This document shows positions 10,528 through 26,400 of a stretch of DNA of 39,555 bases, in pieces. The stretch is taken from contig CAJNOQ010000890.1 in assembly GCA_905250885.1 (NCBI GenBank), forward strand, positions 1-39,555, in the 5' to 3' direction. The stretch's first letter is position 1. Each line of letters begins with the position of its first letter. The translations under genes and the position numbers were made by a program. The notes beneath the pieces were generated by a model. That model saw only the letters and a program-made list of their open reading frames with translations. It did not search any database and had not been told where the DNA came from. Origin of the DNA: Didymodactylos carnosus (lineage: Eukaryota; Rotifera; Eurotatoria; Philodinida; Philodinidae).

Positions 10528-10969
10528 ATGTTACAGCAACTGACAAATAAGGCATTTTGTGAGTCTTGTTCAACACCATTGAACAACAACAACAACAACA
10601 ACAACGACAACAGCAGTAGACGTGCGAAAAATAAGGTGGATAATAGCAAATCTGCATCGTTTTTGTCGTTGAAAAAATATAATACAGTAATAGCTAAACA
10701 ACAAAAGCGTTTATTTCGTCGTTTTAATATTTATCCTCAACAGCACCAAAAATTGATTTATGATGAACTACATCAATCGACATTGTTACACCAGTCGAAC
10801 GATGATGTATGTATGTATGTATAATTTTTTTGTTTTGTCTTTCAAAACCAAACTTGATGACTTTAAGAGAAAAGTGATGTTTTTTGATGAACATGGGCAT
10901 ATTCATACCTGGGATGTGCGAGAAATTATTGGATATAATATACCGCACGCACAGCAGGCATTTTTCTAA
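10528..10969 (+). CDS. Small two-exon hypothetical protein (126 aa)
   Basis: Exon 1 (10528-10806) starts MLQQLTNKAFCESCSTPL, contains a poly-Asn run from an AAC microsatellite (10579-10609), and ends at a GTATGT donor. Exon 2 (10868-10969) follows a T-rich tract ending in TTTAAG, stays in phase and encodes VMFFDEHGHIHTWDVREI up to a TAA. The 61-nt intron is the size typical of this window. I recognise no domain. Two features argue for real coding: the texture of the second exon, and the fact that the frame stays open only if the intron is removed. The acceptor is not ideal (TTTAAG, few pyrimidines just before it). Alternatively exon 1 could be a distant 5' exon of the kinase gene at 15676, with which it is also phase-compatible. 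Confidence 0.45.
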
Positions 10970-13900
10970 TAACTGGTTGGCAACAGAATTTTTTACTGGT
11001 AAAACATTTTTTCATGAATAGTTATCATTACTTAGTCATCTCTGATACTCTTAAAGAAAAAAGAAACATTTTCAGCAAAAAAACACTACTTTTTGTGCTT
11101 TTTTCATGGAAACAATTTCGAAGGATAATTATTCGATCCAAAACTTATTGTATTATACATAATCTGATGCAACTTGACACGCTGATTCCGAATATGACCT
11201 TAGTTTTTTCACACAGTGTTCTTGTGCTGAGAAGAATAGATTTTACTTAGAAAACCAAGAAGTTTCGGAAAACCTATAGCAAGGTCCAGAAACAACAACG
11301 CTATTTGGCGCCAAAACCCATAGATATAGTATAGGCAGAAGAATACTTGTGTAAAATTTGAACGAGATTGAGTTTAGGAAAACTTGGGAACTTCACTAAA
11401 CTGAATAGACAGTTTTTTTAATAACTATTTCTAGCGTGAAAAGTAATTTTTTCTATGCGAATTTGAATTCAGTCTAGATAATGTTTTCATTAGTAAGTAG
11501 CTTATAGAGCAGAGAATTGTTCGTGACTTTCTTTGTAACGTTTGCAAACATTTAAGTTTCCGAAAAAGTTAATTTTTACTGTTTTAGTCAGTTTCTGAGC
11601 AAATTTTCTAGTTCAAACTTTCTCATTGTTCCGCTAGTAATAAGAAGTTGATATTCTAGGAAAAGATAGCTACTATATATCCAACTTGATGATGAAAAAA
11701 CCAAAAATATTGATTTCAACTTTTTTTGTCTAAATATCGGACTGTTTAATCTACTATGTCACTGTATTTGAGTTAGGGAGTGCATAGAAAACATAAATAT
11801 TTATTCGTACTTTGTTTTCGATACATTGCTGGTAGATAATATGATATCTTAATTAAAGTCTTGCTTGTTTCAGTTTCAAATTAAACAATTATCCTCGTTC
11901 CGCCAACATAATGTACATAATTAAAAGAATTTAGCTAAAAAATATTCAGCTAAACTATCGTGCATTAGGAGAAAAGTTGTATTTTATACTGCTGATTATG
12001 ACAAGAGATCAACTATTGACAATTGATCTATTAATAGTCGTTCTACTATAATGCTAGTCGTCTATGAATAAGAGAGAAAATTTTCATTTAAAAGAATAAA
12101 TATATTAACGGAAATATGTCACGTATGAATTTTTCATTTTCAATAGATAGAGAGATTGACCTCGGATGACTTCGTAAAATAATTGAAACATTTTGCATAC
12201 GTAAGTGTATTCCGAGTTGAACATTCTCTTTCTGTAGATAAAAATCTATAGACATTTACCTTTAGTTGATCATTCAAATATTGAAGGATTATTATGCACT
12301 CTTTATCTTTTTATGTAAAATAATTTTGTCAAAAATGCAATTATCGTTTTGTTTTATCAGATCTAACTTGTATATAAGTCGCCGTTTCTCACTATTACAT
12401 TAAATTATTTTTTTCCGACTAGAAATTTGCTAGCACTGTGAGACTACTAAGAATTAATCAATTCTAGACTCGGTTGACATGCTCGAATAGCGAAGATAAT
12501 AAAGTTTCAATTATCTAATTCCCTTTTGGAGACATAGATAAAGAACATCTCTAAAATTCAACTTTTTTCACATGAGTGTTCAGTGAAAGTTTGTGCACGT
12601 TTATCTACTGCTTTTCAGTATGCACGTGCTAACTTTTTCTCAGTTTTCGACCTAGAGTTTGAGAACTACATAACCTATCAACCCATCTTATTCTTGTCAG
12701 CTCTTACGAATTGACAAAAGAACGAGTTAAAATGTATTTTAGTTAATTAAATTCAAACATTTTCTTGTTTTTTGTCTAACCTATCGTCATATGATAAGCT
12801 GTATTTGTGTCGATTAATTAAGTAGATGGATTTCTTCTATTAATATTTAATTTTATTATCAAAATGTGTTTAGTTTTACTGCATGTACCGGTTGTTTAAT
12901 ATGTAAGTACCAGATGAGTAAAAGAAAAAAAATAATATTAACATTACATTTCCTACTTTTTCATTCCTTTATATAAGAAAAAAAAATTACTGACTAAACG
13001 TTATAGTCATTGTCTCATTTATATATACCTAGATCAATGAAAATCTATGTGTTCTATTTTTTTGGTACGAAGTGGGTCGCATGATAAAGAAAAAATGATG
13101 ACATGTGGAAGTACATTGTCTTCAGCTTAGTGTCTCATTCAGAAGAAGTCTAAAGATGAAAAAATGAATAGATAATAGAAAATATAGACCGTTGTTTTCT
13201 ATTTTGATATCTCATATATCCCTAGTTTTAGCATACTACTTCATGTTCAAGTGTGATCAGCAACGTGGAATTAATTTAAAAAAAATAATTTGTTAGAAAA
13301 CACAAGACAAAATAAAGTAGATAAGAATGGTGATATCTTTTTGTAAAAAGAAATTTGAGTTTGTTCTCTAGTCAGAACTGTGATTTTTCTTTTCTTTTTT
13401 TTCTACCTGTTTGTATGTCATGAAAAATAAAGGTATAACAAGCAGGTTTGTGTCATGTTTATTCCTTTAGTGATTGATCATATACAAATAAAATAAATAG
13501 CTTGTTTAAATACTTTTAGCCTATATGAGTGATCTGATTTTCAAATATAGAGTGCATTCATAACTAATGAATAATTTTCATCATTTTGTTGTATTTATCC
13601 TTTATCCTTTATTTAACAATTAATGACTAGCATTTTTTTCTCGAATGATTGATTAAAAAGAGAAAGATATTTGCTCCATTACTGGTTCATTGATTCGTGA
13701 CTCAGTAAAACGTGAGTCTATGCGTGTTTCTACTAGACGTGAAAATTGATCAGATTTTCAGAAGCGGTAAAATATATATATTTATGTCTTTGTGAATGAA
13801 AGTGTAATTAGAGAAACGGATATCCATTGGTGAATTCATTTTTTATCCTTATTTCATTCATATTTTACTCCTATTTTTTTATGGGTAGGTGTAGGATAGG

Positions 13901-15675
13901 GTGAGAGTAATTCATAATATCCAGCATATCTCTACTCTTATGATTACTAAATCAGAGTTATGAATCAAAGATATTCGCAATTTATATATCTTATAAAATT
14001 TTTTAATAGAAAATATCTGTAATCATTGTCAGCTGACAATAATTACAGTTGTAATTGAAAGATTTGTATGTTAAAATAATGATTGTTTACCTTATATAGT
14101 TAATTTGTTATCGCCAATCAAATTTGGTATAAAAATATATCATAAAGAAATAAGAGACAAAAATCATTAAATTCGCTTGATTCTTTCCAAAGTACAAATG
14201 TATGGTTGTTGTAAATTGTAAAAACGACTAATGATAATGTCTATCATCGAGTTTTTGTTTTTAAATTATCATTTATTGTCGAGACATGTGGTACCTGTGA
14301 ACGTTGGAATAAAAAAAAAATATATATATTCCAACGTCTTTTAATAAAAAAAACGAAAAACAATTATTTTAATCATAAAAGAAGAAGAATCTTTCTTTAA
14401 ATCAAACAAATATTCTTACTTTTCAAATGTTTTTATACCAAATATGTGTTATTCTAATTCGTATAGATGTCCAATTTAATCTGTATTTATATGATATTAA
14501 AAAACTAAAATTCAAGAATCCAATTCTCATTTTGATCCTATAGGAACGTTAGAAGTTTGTTATCAAGAAAAATGTATTGCTTGTATTTGTAATTTTCAAG
14601 CAAATATGAAATGATTTTAAAATTAAAAATCTCAAGAGAGAGCACGTGATCAATCCTATTCGAAATTTGAAAAAAAAAAAAGAAGAAAATAAAAATAAAT
14701 TAGAATAGAATGAAAAATATTTCTAGTTTTATTCTATTCTATCCGATATCCTTTGTTTAATACTAAATTCCTGATATGTAATTTTTAGAACGGACTTCTC
14801 TTTCTTAGTTGTATAATTGTCCGCAAAATAAATCTTTTGTCTAGTAAATATACCAACATAGACTTATCCCATATTTTATCTCACCATTGTGTGGGTGTAT
14901 ATATGTAGAATGAATGGAGAAGAAAAAAAAAAAGTACAGAAAATATATTAGACCTAGTCATAGACTGCAAAACAGGAGATAGAAAAAAATAATAAATTCA
15001 ATAAGAGTCAACATTTCCAAATGCATTTATACAAAACAATTTTGTACAGGAAAAACCATTTTTTGATTGTGAAATGCATACATGTGTGGTTAAAACATTA
15101 AAAATTAGTTTTTTCCAACGGAAATGAATACAATTTTTTTCTTGTGCTCATTTGTGCGAAAGAATTTTTTGATTAGCTCGTGTTACTGTTTTTGTTTCTC
15201 AGCGGTGTACTAATGACTAATGAACTAATAGAATTTCTCTCTCATTGTTTTTAATGACGTAAATTAACGATCTTAAATCTAAAAATTAAATAATTTCTAC
15301 TACGTAATGGACAATTCAGAAGAGACATTTTTTTTTTCTTATTTTAACATCTGCCATTTATATTCCATGCAGATCATGATGATGAATATGGTCTATTATG
15401 TGACTGACTGAACAGATATTGTCTAACATTGTGCTTAGTTGTTTTGAAATACAAGCATTAATAACTTACATGCTTTAAGTTGAGGTGCAAATAGAAAATG
15501 AGCTGCTTATTAATCCTAAAATTCATTCCAAATACAAATAATTATTTAAAATGATATCATTTTCATACAGTATTCTAATAAGTAAAATTCTTTTATTAAA
15601 GATGACAAATTTAGGTCTATGATATACATTTTTTTCGTATCATCAATTTAACAGCCTATATTTTTGATTTTTTAG
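10970..15675. other. 4.7-kb stretch with no recognisable gene
   Basis: I read both strands and found no run of linked exons, RNA gene or repeat with clear ends. It holds a perfect 12-bp GC-centred palindrome TTTGGCGCCAAA at 11304-11315 and a hairpin at 14301-14337. It may be the regulatory region or a long first intron of the downstream kinase gene: the sequence ends in a 3' splice site (TTTTTTAG, 15668-15675) directly abutting the kinase ATG. Confidence 0.45.
14301..14337. repeat. Short perfect inverted repeat (hairpin)
   Basis: ACGTTGGAATA at 14301-14311 is the exact reverse complement of TATTCCAACGT at 14327-14337. The loop is an A-run followed by TATA. No gene is nearby to suggest a terminator, and function is unknown. 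It could be the tip of a small foldback element. Confidence 0.6.
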
Positions 15676-20187
<4,512 letters not shown>

Positions 20188-21371
20188 ATTTTTGTCAGTT
20201 TCTGGTTTTGTTTTTTTCATTTTTTCTATGTCATATATTAAATCTTTAGATCTCACTTCTTTTCATGCAAGTTAAAGCCGGTGATCTATTTATTTTATTT
20301 TGTTTCGCTCTAATGATGTGTTGTTGTCAACCTTTTGAGAAAAGGATTCTCGTGTTAGAACACACACATACACAGAGAGCACTAGCGAAGAATAGTCTTT
20401 TCGTTTCTTTTGTATTACAGTATTTTATTTTTTATTTTGAATGAAATCTCGTTATTTTTTGTTTTTTTTGGAAAATCGTGAGTTTTATCTTATAGCGAGA
20501 AACATATTTGATATTTTTGTATAATCGTTTTTTTTATTCTTTCTGCACGAGTCTTTGTTTTATTTCAACTTTTGAAATCATTCTAGTATTGTGTGCTCTT
20601 TCTGTTTGTATATATGGATATTGAACATATCTATTTTTTTGGTTTATAAAATATTACTTTGTTTTCTTAAACTAAAGGTAAAAAGTTAAATAGAAAAAAA
20701 GGCTAATTAGATTCTCTTATTGATAATACTGAAAAAAATTGCCCGATGAATATAATGAATCGTCAGTAAAAACCTAGCAAATGCCAGACAGTTGTACGCG
20801 TATAAAAATAAATTCTAAGAAATGACAAATCTTTTGATGAATAGTTGAAATGCACAAGTTTATCTTAGTTTGATTCAACAAGAAGAAAATATTCTCTACG
20901 TTAAAATATCTTATGACATTATTTCATGAGGCTTTAAAGCATCAGTGTAGGCTGACTACTGATGCGAATATGTGAGAGTTGATTTCACTTCAAAGGACTA
21001 AATATCTTTTTTTACTCACATGCAAATGAAAGCAACTGCTTAATAATGAAAGTTGCACCGTTGTTTTTTTTTGCAGGCCAGAAGTACTGCATGATCTGTC
21101 AGTTGCTCTTAGTCAGCTGATACGTTACAGGAACGAAAGGAAAACAACAATACATTTGTCTTTCTTTTCTTTTGGTGCGATTCATATTATGCTTCTTTCA
21201 CCTGGCAACACGATCGTTACACGTGGAAAAAAACCATTTATAGTAAATGCAGTTGTGCAACTATGATCTTTCGCAATGTTAAGTCGTTTTGCTAGCACTA
21301 ACTAAAATACATAGTTTTTAATTTCTTGAAACGGCGATTTTGTTTTGAAGATATTTGAAAAATTTTTGTGA
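20188..21371. other. Kinase 3' UTR and upstream region of the RING gene
   Basis: T-rich sequence after the kinase stop is probably 3' UTR. No exon chain was found. A perfect 8-bp stem (GCATCAGT 20939-20946, ACTGATGC 20958-20965) with an 11-nt loop is present. Its role is unknown. The end of the interval (TTTTGTTTTGAAG, about 21336-21348) could be a splice acceptor 23 nt before the RING-protein ATG. Confidence 0.35.
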
Positions 21372-22569
21372 ATGGGTAAATCCATTCCTGTTTCATCGTC
21401 ATTATTGTACAAGACTATCTATTATAAACGTTATTTATCAAATATTCTCGATTACATGCCGACAGCTGTAAAAACAAATTTAATTGAAGAAAATACCGAA
21501 GGTGTTCTTTTGGTATCAACACGGAATCAAGAAAATTTAAAATCATTTAATTTAGAACCATTAGCAGAGAATATCGTTCTAGTTGATCAATTAATAGTCG
21601 AGAAACAAGAAGAAACGTCGGATATCAGGTAGCAGTAGTTTGCAATTGATTAAAATACAAAATTTCGGACGTATTCTCTGTATTCATTTTAGTAACACAA
21701 CAATAGAAGTCGATGCCCTTATTATTGATAATGATGAATATTTTCAACAATTCGATTGTCCAAGTGATAGTGATGATTCATTTTCAGAATACAACTATCT
21801 CGATCAATATAATTTAACATCGAAACAACACGATATCATTGAACAATATGAATTAGAAGCAGATTCATGTTGTCGATTAAAATCAAAACGTTCACATAAA
21901 AAAATGAAGGCAAAACGACAAATAAAAACAAAACATGCAAAAACAATAAAAATCAATTCTCATGGCCAACATCTCTATGTTAATCATCGTTTACATAAAA
22001 TGCATCAGTTAGATCCACCAAGTTTAAACTGTATGCCATCGCCACAGTCTTCTTTTTCACCGCTGCCGTCCAAAATCAATTCATTCACTGCGCCATCATT
22101 TAGATTATGCCGTGTACCAAAACAATCGATCTGCTCGTTCACAACAACGATAACAAACATCGTTCATAATCAAGATATTCCATATCAACTACATGATTAC
22201 ACCATAGATGCAACAAATATTCCACAGGATATTCAAGATGAGCAAATGGTCTCTTTCTTACTTGACATGCAAAATCGTGAACTATCACCAGAAGATTATG
22301 AAATGTTATGTAGATTAGATGAACGAGTTGAACGAAAAACGGTGAACAGTTCGGTATTAGATACGTTAAAAACAGTGTATATTGAAAATATAGATGAGTA
22401 TGTTGATGAGATATGTACAATCTGTATGGAGAAGTATCAATTGCAACAAAAGTTAAAACTGTTACCTTGCACTCACAAGTTTCATGATGTGTGCATTGAG
22501 ACATGGTTAAAAGATTGTTCACCAAATTGTCCACTGGATAATTTGCCACTGCTCTCATTATCAGTATGA
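21372..22569 (+). CDS. C-terminal RING-H2 protein, probable E3 ubiquitin ligase
   Basis: Two exons (21372-21628 and 21693-22569, 64-nt intron) give 377 residues. The first 320 residues have no domain I recognise: an acidic DNDEYFQQFDCPSDSDDSFSEY stretch lies near 100, followed by a Lys/Arg-rich segment (KSKRSHKKMKAKRQIK) that could be nuclear-localising. The RING is at the very C-terminus: Cys327, Cys330, Cys345, His347, His350, Cys353, then Cys365 and Asp368 (CPLDN). Cys361 is an extra cysteine that could substitute. An Asp as last zinc ligand is known from RBX1, which has a similar CPLDN ending. Such domains recruit ubiquitin-loaded E2 enzymes. Substrates are unknown. It lies between the kinase and the TPR-like gene on the same strand, but nothing suggests a shared function. 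Confidence 0.75.
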
Positions 22570-23452
22570 CCAGATAGATTTAAACTGTTTTTATTTATTT
22601 ATTTTTATAGTACAATAATCACTGTCTTATGATTATAAAGTTGAATAGATTTTATACTTGTTTTTGATAATTTCTGTAAATTCATTAAAAATGAAAAGAG
22701 AAAATAACGTAAACAGCAGAGATCTGGAACGGTTGGAAAGCTCGGCAAGTCTCGAAACCTAAGTACGCTGAGTTCCTTGAAATATTTATGAAAACACCTC
22801 ATTGATATAGAATTGGATAAAGACATTTTTGAACTCTATATATAAATTCTTCGCATTTAACATTAGCAAAAAAGCACAGAGGCGTTATCAGATCAAAAAT
22901 TGTTTTACAATCAGAGAACTCTGCAATTTCTTTTTCTAAAATAAGAGATTGAAATTTAGACATTAGCGTCCTCTAGTGTGTTAAACGCTAATTGGATCGA
23001 GAAATATCTGCGAAGGGATCAATCATAATTTCGATCGGTTAAATGACACCGAAAGCATTCTGATTTCTAGCATGAGTTATTCTATTTTATTGTATCCATT
23101 TCGTGAATTACCGATTTTTCTCCTCAATACGAGTTACAGGAGAAGCTTCCCTAATGGCGACGCTACGGAGAAGACTGTATTAAAACCATCTTCACATGTA
23201 CATATCATCCTGATTTGATTTTTGTACCTTGGGATGGTGTTTCATATTTGAAAATTTTACACATCAGTCAGATTTGCAACAAACCAAATGACGATGAAAT
23301 GAGGCGTATATGTTAATATTGGTTTAATAAAACAACGAGTCAAATGCTGAGATAAAATCAATTCTCATTTGATGTTCAATTTTTTTAGATAGTTTGTTCA
23401 TGGTATAACTTTTTTTGGTGCTTATGAGACTTTTTTGTTTGTTATCAATAAC
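22570..23452. other. Intergenic region with a possible homeobox scrap
   Basis: About 880 bp between two plus-strand genes, with no exon chain. The only feature is a stretch at 23281-23352 that resembles helix 3 of the homeodomain relic at 7861-7930, described under the findings. The rest is unremarkable. Confidence 0.35.
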
Positions 23453-26400
23453 ATGTCAAATTTTGCAGTAAGTAGTTACTCTTTTTTTATTTCTACATAT
23501 TTTTCTCATAAGTGTAAAATGTTTTTTTTTTTGTCTAATTTAGGCATCATTCCAGTCTGACATTTCACAAATTTTGGTTGAACGTGGCCAACTTCGTACA
23601 GAACTACTAGCCAAAGAAAAAGTGTTAAATGATTATTTGCGTACGTAGATGAATGATATAAATTTATGATACAGAATTTTTAGTTTATCTTTCTTTTTAC
23701 AGAACAACGAAATACACTTACAAATACATTAAAGCAAGTTAGAAATGAAAAAGATGATCTTCTAGTCAAATGCCAGAAATTAAAACAAGAAAAACTTTCA
23801 GCTGAGGTGCGTTATTAATTCTTTTAAAAACGGTGTTGACCTAATCAAGTTTTTAATTTAACTTTTTGTTACCACCATTGTCGTTTTTAAACATCAAGGA
23901 CATAATAAATTTGATTTGATTTGAGTCTAAGTCTTTATGTTCGACTAAGCAATATTTCTTTTATTCTAGTCGGAAAAGGGTGCAAATACAATTCATGTGA
24001 CGATATTAAAAGAAGAAAAAAACATTTTGGAACAAAAACTATTAGAAAGTACTCAATTACAAGAAGAATATCGAATGAAAAATGACGAGCTTAGTCGTCA
24101 ACTTTTTCACTCACAACAGCAGTTACTCAAAAGAAGAAGCATATCACCCTCAAGTCACCCATTGAACAGTACAGCTACCAACGAGCAACTTAAAGAAGTA
24201 TGTTGTGAGGAGGAAATCAATTAGTTAAACGAGAGCCACATCTTTTTTTATGTTTTTTAGATCAAAAAAAGAAATATGGAACTAGAAAAGTTAATAGAAT
24301 CAATTCATAATAATTATAAGACTGAATTACAAGTAGTCAGAGTTAGTTGAAAATAATAAAACTATGTATGACAACTTTTAACGTGCTTTGTTTTCTCTTC
24401 GGTACTATAGGATGAATCAGATGTAAAAGATGCGCAATTAAATGAATTGAATAATCTTGTTAATCATTATGAAAAGAAGGTTGAAGAAAAAGAAAAAAGT
24501 AAAAGTATTAATTTACGTATTAAGAGGAAACATTTCATAACAAAATATTGATATTTTTCATATAGATTGTAAAGAACTTGGACAACGTTTAAATGATTTA
24601 GGTAAATCATGTCGATCTCAAATGCCAGACAAATGTAAGTAGTTTCATTCTGAAATAAAAATGATAATGGTTACATTGATTCAAGAAAACTGATTGAGAT
24701 TGAGATAGAATCATCCAGTGAAGAAGAATCTAGCAGCAAACGTCGATAGTTTCAAAATGCTTTTTTGCTCTATAGCCAAAAGGACATGAGCAAACCAACA
24801 GATATTTTGATATGCTCGCGAGTTTAAATGTCTTTTTAGTATAATCCAACCTTTTGCACTCAGAGGATAATGTTTTTATTGTTTCAGTGACATTAAGTGA
24901 AGAAGACAGACGTACGATCGAAAATGATCCAGATTTTAGTTCCGTTCTGTTCATTTATAAATCATCTAAAAGTCTGTTTGATGTAAGTGTTTCTGATATG
25001 TTGTCATATTTGTATCTCTACTGTTTTTATACTTGTTTAGATACTAGTTGATTATTCATTGTTACAAAAACAAATTGAAACATTAACGTCAGCAAAAGAA
25101 AAAATCGAATTGCACCATCGACAAAATGAAAAAGTAACAATCAATATTTTTTTTTCTTCTATTTTTATCAACAACATTTATCTTCTTAGGTATTGCGTCA
25201 AGCACATTGTGATTTAACAGAATTGAAAACGCAACATGAACGACTAAAAATTATTAAAGAACGTTTACAATTCGATTATGAAGAATGTATTAAAGGGAAA
25301 CAATTGATACTAAAAGAAAAAAATGAGTTGGATAAACGTTTACATCATGTACAAAAGGAATTTGATGATTGTCTAGATGATTGTAATAACATGCGTTCAC
25401 AAATTTACTATCTATTTGAAAACAATTGTATCAAAGGCAATTTACCATCATACGATCAACGTTTTCTAACCGATGATGTTAGTGAACGTCTAGGTGTTGT
25501 AACATTTTCAACAGTTGAAGAATTATATGAACAATATATGAAATCTATATCGGAAATACGTGAAACTGATCGTCTCTATTCAGAATTAGAAGAAAAAACG
25601 CGACAGACAATGAATGAAATGGAAGAAAAAAATTTTGAGTTAAAATCACATTTAGATAAATTGAAATTGAAGTTAGATGAAACAAAAACAGATATTCGAA
25701 TTGAAACGTTAGCCAAAGAATTGATGGAACAGCAACGACAGAGAGCAACGTCTGCGACTGAAAATATTGGTTCTTCATTATCAACATTTATTTGTCAAAC
25801 AGATTTAACACTTTCGGATATTAAACTAATGGAATCGACTGTAAAACAATTTGAACAGACAACGGCAGAAATACAAATCGAAAGAACAAGGACAAATGAC
25901 CAAACGATGTAAGTAGCTACGAGCAACGTGATTACTAACTCAGTTCACATTGAATACGGCTATTGTAGACCCTTCTCACCTTCATTACACGCTTGAATGT
26001 GTCAGTTTAAATGTATAAACCTTTTAGTTCAGTAAAAGACACGCTTCGTTGTTAGTTCATAAATTCTCTGAAGATCCAATTCCTATTGTTTTTAGACATT
26101 TACAACGTCAAATCGATCATTATCAATTACAAAACGATCTTGATCGGCAAAAGGTTCGTCATCTGGTATATCTACAAAAAAGAAAAGAGAATTTATTCTT
26201 GTGTTTGTTTTTACAGTTATCTGAATTACAAACAACATGTGATGAATATCAACGATCGATAACATCGATTTTGAACGATGTGCAAACATCTGAAACAAAT
26301 TGTCAAGAATTAAAATCTAAAAATCGTGAGTTACAACATAATTACGATTTAGCAATGGGTGTAAGTAAAAAAATCACACACATCTGTTTAATGATGGTTT

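Noticed and set aside
24640..24887. An extra exon encoding ESSSEEESSSKRR in the TPR-like gene
   Set aside because: The upstream acceptors give stop codons with the incoming phase, and the segment ends in an in-frame stop; skipping it keeps the frame.
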